NCBI RefSeq assembly: GCF_014650775.1
Contig: NZ_BMVP01000002.1
Coordinates: 682,001-746,000, forward strand
Reading direction: 5' to 3'
Source of the DNA: Streptomyces cirratus
Lineage (GTDB): Bacteria > Actinomycetota > Actinomycetes > Streptomycetales > Streptomycetaceae
DNA length: 64,000 nt
The notes under the pieces were generated by a model that was not told the origin of the DNA, did no database searches, and saw only the letters and a list, made by a program, of their open reading frames with translations. Positions within the stretch are counted from its first letter, which is position 1, and each line of letters begins with the position of its first letter. The translations under genes and the position numbers were made by a program. Shown here in pieces: positions 25,274 to 34,462 of this stretch.

Positions 25274-27483
25274 GCCACCGGCTCCTTGGTCTTGCCGCCG
25301 CCGGAGTCGAGGCCGGCCGCGGCGAGCTCCCTGCGCTCCTCGGGGGTCGCGATCAGACCCGCCGGGGCGACGATCCTCGACTCGCTCCAGGGGACTTCGG
25401 TGAGCGCGACGTCCTGCGGCGCGCGGACCGCCTTGACGCAGACGCGGGCGGCGTCCACCAGCACGACGACGATCAGCAGGGCGAACAGCACGGACAGCAC
25501 GCCGTCCACCGTGGCGTTGGTGACCACGGTGTGCATCTGGTCGAGGTTCTTCGCCGGCTTGATGACCTTCCCGGCGTCGATGCCGTCCTGGTACAGGTCG
25601 CGCTGCGCGAAGAAGCCGATCTTCGGGTTTTCGGAGAAGACCTTCTGGTAGCTGGCGGTGAGGGTCACCGCCACGTCCCAGGCCAGCGGGAGGCCCGTCA
25701 CCCAGGCCCACTTGAGGCGGCCGGACTTGACGAGCAGTGTGGTGCAGACCGCCAGGGCGACCGCCGCCAGCAGCTGGTTCGCGATCCCGAACAGGGGGAA
25801 CAGCTGGTTGATGCCGCCCAGCGGGTCCTCCACGCCCACCCACAGGAAGTAGCCCCAGCCGCCGACCACGACCGCGCTCGCGATCCACACGCCCGGCTTC
25901 CAGCTGACGTCCTTGAAGGACTTGTGCACGTTCCCGAGGGTGTCCTGGAGCATGAAGCGGCCGACGCGGGTGCCCGCGTCGACGGTGGTGAGGATGAACA
26001 GGGCCTCGAACATGATGGCGAAGTGGTACCAGAAGGCCTTCATCCCGGCGCCGCCGATGACGGAGGAGAAGATCTGCGACATTCCGAGTGCGAAGGTCGG
26101 CGCGCCGCCCGTGCGGGACAGCAGGGTGGTCTCCTCGACGTCCTTCGCGGCCTGGGCGAGGGCCTCGGGGGAGATGGCGAACCCGAAGTGCGTGACCGCC
26201 TGCGAGGCGCTCTCGACGGTGGCGCCGACGACCCCGGCGGGGGAGTTCACCGCGAAGAACAGGCCCGGCTCGATGATGCATGCGGCGATCACGGCCATGA
26301 CGGCGACGAAGGACTCGGTGAGCATCGCGCCGTAGCCGATGACCCGGACCTGGGTCTCCTTCTGGATCATCTTCGGGGTGGTCCCCGAGGAGACCAGTGC
26401 GTGGAACCCGGACAGCGCGCCGCACGCGATGGTGATGAAGACGAACGGGAACATCGAGCCGGAGAAGACGGGGCCGTCGCCGCGCGAGGCGAAGTCGGTG
26501 ACGGAGGGCATCTTGAGCACGGGCATCGCGATGACGACGCCGACCGCCAGCAGGGCGATGGTGCCGACCTTCATGAAGGTGGAGAGGTAGTCGCGCGGGG
26601 CGAGCAGCATCCACACCGGCAGCACGGAGGCCAAGAAGCCGTAGGCGACCATCCAGATGACCAGGGTCTGCTTGTCCAGGGTGAAGACGCCGGCGAAGGA
26701 GGAGTCGGCGACCCAGCCGCCCGCGATGATGGCGAGCAGCAGCAGGGCGACACCGATCAGGGAGACCTCGGTGATCCGGCCCGGGCGCAGGACGCGCAGG
26801 TAGAAGCCCATGAAGAGGGCGATCGGGATGGTCATGCCGATGGAGAAGACGCCCCAGGGGGAGTCTGCCAGCGCGTTGACGATGACCAGGGCGAGGACCG
26901 CCAGCAGGATGATCATGATGACGAACACGGCGACCAGTGCGGCCGCTCCGCCGACCGGGCCGATCTCGTCACGGGCCATCTGGCCGAGCGAACGGCCGTT
27001 GCGGCGGGTGGAGAAGAACAGCGTCACCATGTCCTGGACGGCGCCCGCGAAGATCACACCCGCCACGATCCAGATGGTTCCCGGCAGGTAGCCCATCTGC
27101 GAGGCGAGCACGGGACCGACCAGCGGGCCCGCGCCGGCGACGGCGGCGAAGTGGTGGCCGAAGAGCACGCGGCGGTCGGTGGGATGGAAGTCGACACCGT
27201 TGTCCAGGCGTTCGGCCGGGGTGGCCCGGGTCTTGTCGACCCTGAGGACGCGGTCGGCGATGAAGCGCGAGTAGAAGCGGTAGCCGATGGCGTACGAGCC
27301 CAGCGCGGCGGCGAGCAGCCACGCCGCGGAGATCTCCTCACCCCGCGAGAGCGCGAGCACGCCCCAGCCGATGGCCCCGATGAGGGCGACGAGCACCCAC
27401 ACGGCGATCGACTTGGGCGAGAGCCCCCCTGACGAGGCTCCCGCCGTGTCCCGTGTCGTGCCTGTTGCTTCCGGTTCCGGCAT
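25270..27483 (-). CDS. cstA: CstA-family carbon starvation transporter
   Basis: A 737-residue membrane protein with about 16-18 helices. CstA family signatures include FGHHFAAVAGAGPLVGPVLASQMGYLPG, GALSGFHALVSSGTTPKM and AGTRVGRFMLQD. E. coli homologues (CstA, BtsT) take up pyruvate, and peptides have also been proposed, under carbon limitation. The start MPEPEATG at 27483 is chosen for its ACGAGGATC ribosome site; an in-frame start eight codons upstream is weaker. It forms a two-gene unit with ybdD and ends with a soluble 60-residue tail. Confidence 0.93.
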   Translation of the reverse strand: MPEPEATGTTRDTAGASSGGLSPKSIAVWVLVALIGAIGWGVLALSRGEEISAAWLLAAALGSYAIGYRFYSRFIADRVLRVDKTRATPAERLDNGVDFHPTDRRVLFGHHFAAVAGAGPLVGPVLASQMGYLPGTIWIVAGVIFAGAVQDMVTLFFSTRRNGRSLGQMARDEIGPVGGAAALVAVFVIMIILLAVLALVIVNALADSPWGVFSIGMTIPIALFMGFYLRVLRPGRITEVSLIGVALLLLAIIAGGWVADSSFAGVFTLDKQTLVIWMVAYGFLASVLPVWMLLAPRDYLSTFMKVGTIALLAVGVVIAMPVLKMPSVTDFASRGDGPVFSGSMFPFVFITIACGALSGFHALVSSGTTPKMIQKETQVRVIGYGAMLTESFVAVMAVIAACIIEPGLFFAVNSPAGVVGATVESASQAVTHFGFAISPEALAQAAKDVEETTLLSRTGGAPTFALGMSQIFSSVIGGAGMKAFWYHFAIMFEALFILTTVDAGTRVGRFMLQDTLGNVHKSFKDVSWKPGVWIASAVVVGGWGYFLWVGVEDPLGGINQLFPLFGIANQLLAAVALAVCTTLLVKSGRLKWAWVTGLPLAWDVAVTLTASYQKVFSENPKIGFFAQRDLYQDGIDAGKVIKPAKNLDQMHTVVTNATVDGVLSVLFALLIVVVLVDAARVCVKAVRAPQDVALTEVPWSESRIVAPAGLIATPEERRELAAAGLDSGGGKTKEPVA

Positions 27484-27611
27484 GATCCTCGTCCCCTCGT
27501 TGATCACTGCTGAGCGCAGGGAATCTACGGGGGCCCGACCGGTGGACGTAAGCCCCCGTCCGTATAGCGGTACGAGCGTCCACCGAGGGCCGATCAGGAG
27601 TCAATGAGGTA

Positions 27612-28415
27612 TCAGGGGGCGGGCCGCTTGAGGCGGGCAACGAACTTGTAACGGTCGCCGCGATACACCGAACGTACCCATTCGACCGGCTCACCGTCGG
27701 CGTCCAGCGAGTGCCGGGAGAGCATCAGCATCGGCAGGCCGACGTCCGTGCCGAGCAGTCCGGCCTCGCGCGGGGTGGCCAGCGAGGTCTCGATGGTCTC
27801 CTCGGCTTCGGCCAGCCGCACGTTGTACACCTCGGCGAGGGCCGTGTAGAGGGAGGTGTACTTGGCCAGCGAACGGCGCAGCGCGGGGAAGCGCTTGGCC
27901 GACAGGTGGGTGGTCTCGATGGCCATCGGCTCGCCGCTGGCCAGGCGGAGCCGTTCGATGCGCAGGACGCGCCCGCCGGCGGCGATCTTGAGGAGTCCGG
28001 CGAGGGTGTCGTCGGCCGTCACGTAGCCGATGTCCAGGAGCTGGGAGGTCGGTTCCAGACCCTGGGCGCGCATGTCCTCCGTGTAGGAGGACAGTTGCAG
28101 CGGCTGGGAGACCTTGGGCTTGGCGACGAAGGTCCCCTTGCCCTGGATGCGTTCGAGCCGGCCCTCCACGACGAGTTCTTGCAGGGCCTGGCGGACGGTG
28201 GTCCGCGAGGTGTCGAACTCGGCCGCGAGCGTGCGCTCCGGCGGCACCGGCGTGCCGGGCGGCATGGTCTCGGTCATGTCGAGCAAGTGCCGCTTGAGTC
28301 GGTAGTACTTGGGAACCCGCGCCGTGCGAGTGGCCGGCCCGCCTTCCGGCTCCGTGGTCGCCCCTTCGGTGGCCATCGCCGCCCGCCTTCCCGACTCCAG
28401 TTTCGCTGCCGTCAC
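27612..28415 (-). CDS. dasR: GntR/HutC-family global regulator DasR
   Basis: A 267-residue HutC-subfamily regulator. The winged-helix domain is [40 protein letters not shown], and the effector domain starts at [17 protein letters not shown]. The sequence is nearly that of S. coelicolor DasR, which represses N-acetylglucosamine uptake, chitinase and antibiotic genes until glucosamine-6-phosphate or related ligands release it. It is divergent from dasA, with dre sites in between. GTG 28415 has GGAGGAG upstream; ATG 28376 is a possible shorter start. Confidence 0.95.
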   Translation of the reverse strand: MTAAKLESGRRAAMATEGATTEPEGGPATRTARVPKYYRLKRHLLDMTETMPPGTPVPPERTLAAEFDTSRTTVRQALQELVVEGRLERIQGKGTFVAKPKVSQPLQLSSYTEDMRAQGLEPTSQLLDIGYVTADDTLAGLLKIAAGGRVLRIERLRLASGEPMAIETTHLSAKRFPALRRSLAKYTSLYTALAEVYNVRLAEAEETIETSLATPREAGLLGTDVGLPMLMLSRHSLDADGEPVEWVRSVYRGDRYKFVARLKRPAP

Positions 28416-28535
28416 CGGCTCCTCCGATATGTGCGGTCACATCGTGACACGGGTGGGAGGACAGGCCTCCTCCCTCCCACAGGTGTCGGTCCGGTAACGG
28501 ACCGATCACCCGCTCATTAGACCCTTGACACCCCT

Positions 28536-28551
28536 AAAGGTCTAGGCCAAG
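28536..28551. promoter_or_regulatory. dre-like site, dasR-dasA intergenic
   Basis: AAAGGTCTAGGCCAAG agrees with the DasR consensus ACTGGTCTAGACCACT at 11 of 16 positions, keeping the GGTCTAG-x-CCA core. It lies next to TTGACA (28525-28530), a possible dasA -35 box. Confidence 0.6.
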
Positions 28552-28559
28552 CTCCGGTT

Positions 28560-28575
28560 ACTGGTCTACACCAAT
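28560..28575. promoter_or_regulatory. dre site, dasR-dasA intergenic
   Basis: ACTGGTCTACACCAAT agrees with the dre consensus at 14 of 16 positions. It sits about 90 bases before the dasA start and 24 bases from the first site, which suggests paired binding by the DasR dimer. Confidence 0.85.
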
Positions 28576-28667
28576 ATGGATCGGATCCCGGCCCCACGCT
28601 CAGTACTTCGCGTATGTCACCGCGGCGGGCAAGGGAAGTGCAGGAAGGCATCCCTGAGGAGGGTGGC

Positions 28668-29957
28668 GTGAAGCGCAAGCTCATCGCGGCGGTTGGAGTC
28701 GCGGGCATGGTGATCGGCCTGGCGGCGTGCGGCGGTTCGGACAGCAAGGGCGGCGACACGGCCGACAAGGCGTCCGGCGCCAAGGAGCTCACCGTCTGGC
28801 TGACGGTCGACGCCCAGAACAACTGGCCGGAGCTGGTCAAGGCGGCCGACGACGCGATAGTCGCCAAGCACCCGGGTCTGACGGTCAAGCACGAGTACTA
28901 CGGCTGGCCGGACAAGAACGCCAAGCTCGACGCCGTCCTCGCCACGGACAAGGCCCCGGACGTCGTCGAGATGGGCAACTCCGAGATGATCGGCTACATG
29001 TCGACCGGAGCCTTCTCCGAGGTCGACCCGTCGAAGTTCGACAACTCCGCCGCCTGGCTCGACGCCTTGAAGCAGTCCGTCACCTACGACGGCAAGACCT
29101 ACGGCGTCCCCTACTACGCCGGTGGCCGCGTCGGCACCTGGCGCAAGGACCTGGCCGCCGAGGTCGGCGTCACCGCCGCCCCCAAGAGCTGGGCCGAGCT
29201 GACCTCAGCCCTGGACAAGATCCAGGCCGCGAAGGGCGACAAGTTCAGCGCCCTGTACCAGCCCTCGCCGGACTGGTACGGCGCGATGTCCTTCGTCTAC
29301 GACAACGGCGGCGCCATCGCCAAGAAGGACGGCGGCTCGTGGAAGGGCTCCCTGTCCTCCCCCGAGTCGGTCAAGGGGCTGCAGCAGTACAAGGAACTCC
29401 TCGACAAGTACATGCACGCGGACAAGACCAAGGACGAGGCCGACCGCCCGGTCGTCTTCGGCCAGGGCAACTCCGCCGCCATCTTCGCCGCCGCCTGGGA
29501 AGGCTCCACCGCGGCCGACCCGAAGAGCGACAAGGTCGGCGGGCTCAAGGACAAGCTCGAGAACTTCGTGATGCCCGGCCCGAACGGCAAGAACCTCCCG
29601 GTCTTCCTCGGCGGTTCGGACCTCGCGGTCCCCTCCAAGTCCAAGGCCAAGGACATCGCCGCCGAGTGGATCAACGCCTTCACCGGCGCCCAGGGCCAGA
29701 AGGGCCTGATCGCCAAGGGCAACCTGCCCAACAACAAGACGGACCTCGGCCCGCTCAAGGCCGACCCCAAGACCCAGGTCCCGGCCACCGCCGCGGAGTC
29801 CTCCTGGTTCGTCCCGACCGCGCCCGGCTGGGGCCAGGTCGAGAAGGGCAAGGTCCTGCAGACCATGCTCCAGGACATCGGCACCGGCAAGAAGTCGGTC
29901 GAGGACGCGGCCAAGGCCGCCGACGCCGAGATCGACAAGGTCATCAACACCAAGTGA
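28668..29957 (+). CDS. dasA: DasA chitobiose-binding lipoprotein
   Basis: A 429-residue sugar-binding protein of an ABC importer. It starts at GTG 28668 (GAGGAGGG five bases before) with a lipoprotein signal: KRK, a hydrophobic core, then IGLAAC with lipidated Cys21. The mature part is a type I solute-binding domain (WLTVDAQNNWPELVKAADD at the start, GGSDLAVPSKSK in the second lobe). DasA of S. coelicolor binds chitobiose for the DasBC permease. It is the first gene of dasABCD and is followed by a strong intercistronic hairpin that may raise its level over dasBC. Confidence 0.93.
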   Translation: MKRKLIAAVGVAGMVIGLAACGGSDSKGGDTADKASGAKELTVWLTVDAQNNWPELVKAADDAIVAKHPGLTVKHEYYGWPDKNAKLDAVLATDKAPDVVEMGNSEMIGYMSTGAFSEVDPSKFDNSAAWLDALKQSVTYDGKTYGVPYYAGGRVGTWRKDLAAEVGVTAAPKSWAELTSALDKIQAAKGDKFSALYQPSPDWYGAMSFVYDNGGAIAKKDGGSWKGSLSSPESVKGLQQYKELLDKYMHADKTKDEADRPVVFGQGNSAAIFAAAWEGSTAADPKSDKVGGLKDKLENFVMPGPNGKNLPVFLGGSDLAVPSKSKAKDIAAEWINAFTGAQGQKGLIAKGNLPNNKTDLGPLKADPKTQVPATAAESSWFVPTAPGWGQVEKGKVLQTMLQDIGTGKKSVEDAAKAADAEIDKVINTK

Positions 29958-29966
29958 CCTGAGTGA

Positions 29967-29993
29967 GGGGCCCCGCCGGACCGGCGGGGCCCC
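29967..29993 (+). terminator. intercistronic hairpin between dasA and dasB
   Basis: GGGGCCCCGCCGG (29967-29979) is followed after one base by its exact complement (29981-29993). It lies nine bases after the dasA stop and could act as a partial terminator or as a block to 3' decay, giving more dasA than dasBC message. Confidence 0.7.
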
Positions 29994-30030
29994 GCTGCCC
30001 GTCAAGAGAGGGACCCCCGAGGAGCACGCG

Positions 30031-31026
30031 ATGAGTGCCGCACAGACAACCACCGCCGATCTGCCGCCGGCACGGCAGCGGACTTCCACCGGACCCGGGA
30101 CGGGCAAGACCTCCGCGCCGGGGCCGCGCGGCCGCAAGGGCCCCGGCGCGACCCCCTGGCTGCTGCTGGCCCCCTGCCTGCTGATCATCGTCCTCGTCAT
30201 GGGATACCCGCTGTTCAGGCTGGTGTCCCTCTCCTTCCAGAGTTTCGGCAAGTCCGAGCTCTGGGGCTTCAAGGACGCGCGGTTCGTCGGCTTCGACAAC
30301 TTCACCAAGGTCCTCGGCGACGGCGTGTTCTGGTCCGTCGTACTGCGCACCATCGTCTTCGCGGCCGGCGCGGTCATCCTCACCATGGTCATCGGGATGC
30401 TCGTCGCCCTGCTGCTCCAGAAGGTCGCCGGCTGGGTCAAGGCGCTCATCAGCATCGCCCTGGTGGCGAGCTGGGGCATGCCCATCATCGTCGCCACCGC
30501 CATCTTCAAGTGGATCTTCGACACCGACTACGGCGTCCTCAACTACCTGCTGAGCAGGCTCCCCGGCGTCGACATGATCGGCCACAACTGGTTCGCCAGC
30601 GGCCCCCAGGGCCTCGCGGTGATCACGCTGCTCGTCGTCTGGGGCGCGGTGCCCTTCGTCGTCATCACCCTCAGCGCCGGCCTCACCCAGGTGCCCAAGG
30701 AGCTGGAAGAGGCGGCACGCCTCGACGGCGCGGGAGCCTGGGGCGTGTTCCGCCACGTCACCCTCCCCATCCTCAAGCCGATCATCGTCATGCTGACGAC
30801 CCTCTCGGTCATCTGGGACATGGGTGTCTTCCCGCAGGTGTTCGTGATGCGGGGCGGCAACCCCGAGGCCGAGTTCCAGCTGCTGACCACCTACTCGTAC
30901 AAGCAGGCCTTCGTGGTCAACGACTACTCGGGCGGCTCCGCGATCGCCCTCGTCACCGTCCTGCTGCTGCTCGGGGTGGTCGCCGTCTACATGCGCCAGA
31001 TGCTCAAGATCGGAGAGGTGGAGTGA
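30031..31026 (+). CDS. dasB: DasB sugar ABC permease
   Basis: A 331-residue MalF-type permease with six to seven helices. A Pro/Thr-rich cytosolic leader of about 45 residues precedes helix 1 (WLLLAPCLLIIVLVMGYPLF). The EAA loop that contacts the ATPase is EEAARLDGAGAWGVFRHVTLPILKP (about 230-255). The importer genes contain no ATPase; in Streptomyces the shared MsiK protein serves. ATG 30031 has AGGAGCACGCG upstream. It overlaps dasC by GTGA. Confidence 0.94.
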   Translation: MSAAQTTTADLPPARQRTSTGPGTGKTSAPGPRGRKGPGATPWLLLAPCLLIIVLVMGYPLFRLVSLSFQSFGKSELWGFKDARFVGFDNFTKVLGDGVFWSVVLRTIVFAAGAVILTMVIGMLVALLLQKVAGWVKALISIALVASWGMPIIVATAIFKWIFDTDYGVLNYLLSRLPGVDMIGHNWFASGPQGLAVITLLVVWGAVPFVVITLSAGLTQVPKELEEAARLDGAGAWGVFRHVTLPILKPIIVMLTTLSVIWDMGVFPQVFVMRGGNPEAEFQLLTTYSYKQAFVVNDYSGGSAIALVTVLLLLGVVAVYMRQMLKIGEVE

Positions 31027-31910
31027 CCTCGACCACCGCGGCCGCCCCGGCCACCGCGTCCCCCGGCGCCCCCCGCTACAAGCAGAAGAAGAAGAAGAAG
31101 TCCAGGCTCGGCTGGAACCTCCTCGGCCTGCTGGTCTTCGTCACCGCCGGGTTCCCGGTCTACTGGATGCTGAACACGGCCCTCAAACCGGCCAAGGACG
31201 CGATCGACCCGAACCCGCACTTCTTCCCGACCACCTTCACGCTGGACAACTTCCGTCGGGCGCTGGAGATCTCCGACTTCTGGGGACCGGTCGGGCGCAG
31301 CATGATCGTCTCGCTCACCGTGGTCGTCATCGGCATCGCCGTCGGCATGCTGGCCGCCCTGGCCATCTCCCGGTTCGCCTTCCGCGGCCGCAAGATCGTG
31401 ATCGTCGGCATCCTCGCCGTCCAGATGATCCCGCTCGTCGCGATGATCATCCCGGTCTTCCTGCTCCTCAACGACCTCGGCCAGTACGACAAGCTCAGCG
31501 GCCTGATCATCACCTACCTGACCTTCATCCTGCCCTTCACGGTCTGGACGCTCCGCGGCTTCATCGTCAACATCCCCAAGGAGCTGGAAGAAGCGGCCAT
31601 GGTCGACGGCTGCACGCCCACCGGCGCCTTCCTGCGCGTCGTCTTTCCGCTGCTCGCCCCGGGCATGGTGGCCACGTCCGTCTACGGATTCATCCAGGCG
31701 TGGAACGAGTACCTCTACGCCCTGATGCTGATGAGCCAGCAGAACCAGACGGCCACCGTCTGGCTCGGCAACTTCACCACCAAGAACGGCACCGAGTTCG
31801 CCCCGATGATGGCCGGCTCCACCATGATGGCGCTGCCCATCGTCATCCTCTTCCTCATCGTCCAGCGCAAGATGGCCGCGGGCCTCACCGCCGGCGCCGT
31901 GAAGGGATAA
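31023..31910 (+). CDS. dasC: DasC sugar ABC permease
   Basis: A 295-residue MalG-type permease. The GTG start lies inside the dasB stop codon. A short Lys-rich stretch (QKKKKKS) precedes helix 1, and the EAA loop is EEAAMVDGCTPTGAFLRVVFPLLAPG. It pairs with DasB to import chitobiose/N-acetylglucosamine oligomers across the membrane. It is six bases upstream of dasD. Confidence 0.94.
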   Translation: MTSTTAAAPATASPGAPRYKQKKKKKSRLGWNLLGLLVFVTAGFPVYWMLNTALKPAKDAIDPNPHFFPTTFTLDNFRRALEISDFWGPVGRSMIVSLTVVVIGIAVGMLAALAISRFAFRGRKIVIVGILAVQMIPLVAMIIPVFLLLNDLGQYDKLSGLIITYLTFILPFTVWTLRGFIVNIPKELEEAAMVDGCTPTGAFLRVVFPLLAPGMVATSVYGFIQAWNEYLYALMLMSQQNQTATVWLGNFTTKNGTEFAPMMAGSTMMALPIVILFLIVQRKMAAGLTAGAVKG

Positions 31911-31916
31911 CGGCCC

Positions 31917-33404
31917 ATGACTGTCCTCGCGCACCGGACGGACACCCTCACCCGCGACGCCCTCGCGGTCCTCCAGCCCGGCTTCGAGGGCTCCACCGCC
32001 CCCGCCTGGCTGCTGCGCAGGCTCGGCGAAGGACTGCACTCCGTCGGCCTGTTCGGCCGCAACATCACCTCCCCGGCGCAGCTGGCCCGGCTCACCGCCC
32101 AGCTGCGCGCCGAGCGGGACGACGTCCTGGTCGCCATCGACGAGGAGGGCGGCGACGTCACCCGCCTGGAGGCCCGCCACGGCTCCTCCTTCCCCGGCAA
32201 CCTGGCCCTGGGCACCGTCGACGACACCGGCCTGACCCGGGCCGTCGCCCGCGAGCTGGGCCGCCGCCTCGCCGCCTGCGGCGTCAACCTCAATTGGGCG
32301 CCCTCCGCGGACGTCAACTCCAACCCCGACAACCCGGTCATCGGCGTACGGTCCTTCGGCGCCGACACCCACCTCGCCGCGCGGCACACCGCCGCCTACG
32401 TCCAGGGCCTGCAGGCCGCCGGGGTCGCTGCCTGCACCAAGCACTTCCCCGGCCACGGCGACACCAACGTCGACTCGCACCTCGCCCTGCCGCGCATCGA
32501 CGCCGACCCGGACACCCTCGCGGCGCGGGAGCTCGTACCGTTCAAGGCCGCCGTCGAAGCCGGGACGAGGGCCGTGATGAGCGCGCACATCCTGGTCCCC
32601 GCCCTCGACGCGACCCGCCCCGCCACGCTCAGCCCGCAGATTCTGACGGGCCTGCTGCGCAAGGAACTCGGCTACGAGGGCCTGATCGTCACCGACGGCA
32701 TGGAGATGAACGCCATCGCGGGGACGTACGGCATCGAGCGCGGCTCCGTCCTCGCCATCGCCGCCGGCGCCGACGCGATCTGCGTGGGCGGGGGACTGGC
32801 CGACGAGGCCACCGTCCTGCGGCTGCGGGACGCGCTGGTCGCGGCCGTACGCGAGGGTGCGCTGGCCGAGGAGCGGCTCGCCGACGCCGCCGCCCGGGTC
32901 CGCGACCTCGCCGGATGGACCCGCGCGCAGCGGGCCGCCGCGGTGCCGGGCGCGCCGGAGGGGAGCGCGCCCGGCATCGGCCTGACGGCGGCCCGCCGGG
33001 CCCTGGTCCTGACCGGCCGGGTCGGCGCGGTCGAGGCCCCGTACGTGGCCACGCTCGCGCCCGTCGCGAACATCGCGGTCGGCGACGAGACCCCGTGGGG
33101 GGTCGCCGCCGAGCTCGCGGCGCTGGTTCCCGGGACCGCCGCGGGCGTCTACCGGGAGGGGGCCGGCGCGGGAGAGATCCTGGCCGCGGCGGGGGACCGT
33201 ACGGTCGTCGCCGTGGTCCGGGACGCGCACCGGCACGGCTGGATGACGCGGGCGCTGGACGCGCTGGTCGCGGCCCGGCCGGACACCGTGGTGGTCGAGA
33301 TGGGCCTGCCCCGGGCCGAGCCCCGCGGCGCCCTCCACATCGCGACGCACGGTGCGTCCCGGGTATCCGGCCGCGCGGCCGCGGAAGTCATCGCGGGCGC
33401 GTAG
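31917..33404 (+). CDS. dasD: DasD, GH3 beta-N-acetylhexosaminidase
   Basis: A 495-residue glycoside hydrolase family 3 enzyme without signal peptide, so it acts in the cytoplasm on imported chitobiose. Family motifs are VAIDEEGGDVTRL, KHFPGHGDTNVDSH (the His-Asp catalytic dyad of GH3 hexosaminidases) and VTDGMEMNAI with the probable nucleophile Asp. A C-terminal domain of about 150 residues (from about 345) follows the barrel. The product, N-acetylglucosamine, would feed NagA and the NagB encoded just beyond the terminator. Confidence 0.92.
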   Translation: MTVLAHRTDTLTRDALAVLQPGFEGSTAPAWLLRRLGEGLHSVGLFGRNITSPAQLARLTAQLRAERDDVLVAIDEEGGDVTRLEARHGSSFPGNLALGTVDDTGLTRAVARELGRRLAACGVNLNWAPSADVNSNPDNPVIGVRSFGADTHLAARHTAAYVQGLQAAGVAACTKHFPGHGDTNVDSHLALPRIDADPDTLAARELVPFKAAVEAGTRAVMSAHILVPALDATRPATLSPQILTGLLRKELGYEGLIVTDGMEMNAIAGTYGIERGSVLAIAAGADAICVGGGLADEATVLRLRDALVAAVREGALAEERLADAAARVRDLAGWTRAQRAAAVPGAPEGSAPGIGLTAARRALVLTGRVGAVEAPYVATLAPVANIAVGDETPWGVAAELAALVPGTAAGVYREGAGAGEILAAAGDRTVVAVVRDAHRHGWMTRALDALVAARPDTVVVEMGLPRAEPRGALHIATHGASRVSGRAAAEVIAGA

Positions 33405-33479
33405 GTCCGGGGCGGAGCCCGAGGAAGCGACCGGAGGGCGGGCAGGGAGCTCCGCGCAGCGGCATGCACGCGGCCGACA

Positions 33480-33517
33480 CCGAAGGGCCGGCACCCGAAA
33501 CGGGGCCGGCCCTTCGG
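33480..33517. terminator. bidirectional terminator between dasD and nagB
   Basis: CCGAAGGGCCGGC (33480-33492) pairs perfectly with 33505-33517. It lies 76 bases after the dasD stop and 21 bases beyond the stop of the converging nagB gene. Confidence 0.82.
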
Positions 33518-33537
33518 GCGCGTGGGGGAGGTGCCGC

Positions 33538-34323
33538 CTAAAGCCCCTGCCACGCGGGCTTGTCGGCGTAGGTCTGCCGGAAGTAGTCGGCCAGCTTCAG
33601 CTTCGACGCCGCGGCCTCGTCCACGACCACCGTCGCGTGCCGGTGCAACTGGAGCGCAGAGGCGGGGACGAGGGCGGACAGCGGCCCCTCGACGGTTTGT
33701 GCGACGGCCTCGGCCTTGCCTTCACCGGTGGCGAGCAGCACCAGGTGGCGGGCGTCGAGGATCGTGCCGATGCCCTGGGTGATGACGTGGTGCGGGACCT
33801 GGTCTATGTCGTCGTCGAAGAAGCGGGCGTTGTCGACGCGCGTCTGGTGGGTCAGCGTCTTGATCCGGGTCCGCGAGGCCAGCGAGGAGCAGGGCTCGTT
33901 GAACCCGATGTGCCCGTCCGTGCCGATGCCCAGCAGCTGGAGGTCGACGCCCCCGGCCTCGGCGAGGGCGCGGTCGTAGGCGTCGCAGGCGGCCACGATG
34001 TCGTCCGCCGAGCCGTCGGGCCCCATGAAGGACGCCTCGGACAGCCCCAGCGGCCGGACGACCTCGCGCAGCACGACGGCGCGGTAGGACTCCGGGTGCC
34101 CGGCCGGCAGGCCGACGTACTCGTCGAGCTGGCAGATCCGGACCTTGGAGACGTCGGCCTCGCCGGCCTTGACCTTGGCGGCGAGCGCCTCGTAGACGGG
34201 CAGCGGGGTAGAGCCGGTCGCCACACCGAGCAGGGCGTCGGCCTTGCGGCGGACCAGGGCGGCCATGGCCTCCGCGATGAGCTCGCCGCCTGCCTTGGCG
34301 TTCGGGACGATGACAACTTCCAC
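33538..34323 (-). CDS. nagB: glucosamine-6-phosphate deaminase
   Basis: A 261-residue NagB that turns glucosamine-6-phosphate into fructose-6-phosphate and ammonia. The phosphate loop GVATGSTPLPVYEAL and the active-site segments CQLDEYVGLPAGHPESY, GIGTDGHIGFNEP and LASRTRIKTL are all present. It consumes the ligand that relieves DasR repression. A dre site lies 29 bases upstream of the start, so DasR controls it directly, as known in S. coelicolor. Confidence 0.96.
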   Translation of the reverse strand: MEVVIVPNAKAGGELIAEAMAALVRRKADALLGVATGSTPLPVYEALAAKVKAGEADVSKVRICQLDEYVGLPAGHPESYRAVVLREVVRPLGLSEASFMGPDGSADDIVAACDAYDRALAEAGGVDLQLLGIGTDGHIGFNEPCSSLASRTRIKTLTHQTRVDNARFFDDDIDQVPHHVITQGIGTILDARHLVLLATGEGKAEAVAQTVEGPLSALVPASALQLHRHATVVVDEAAASKLKLADYFRQTYADKPAWQGL

Positions 34324-34351
34324 GCGGGGCCTGCCGATCTGGAGAGGTTGG

Positions 34352-34367
34352 TGTGGTATAGACCAAT
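34352..34367. promoter_or_regulatory. dre site upstream of nagB
   Basis: On the minus strand ATTGGTCTATACCACA matches the DasR consensus at 13 of 16 positions. Its place 29-44 bases before the start codon fits blocking of the nagB promoter. Confidence 0.83.
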
Positions 34368-34462
34368 CTAGCAGAACCGGGCCCGTCCGCGGCGGGCCTT
34401 GCGCCCCTCTTCCATCGTGATCCGAATGTCGCGCGCCGGCCTCTCGGCGAGGGTTCGGGGGC

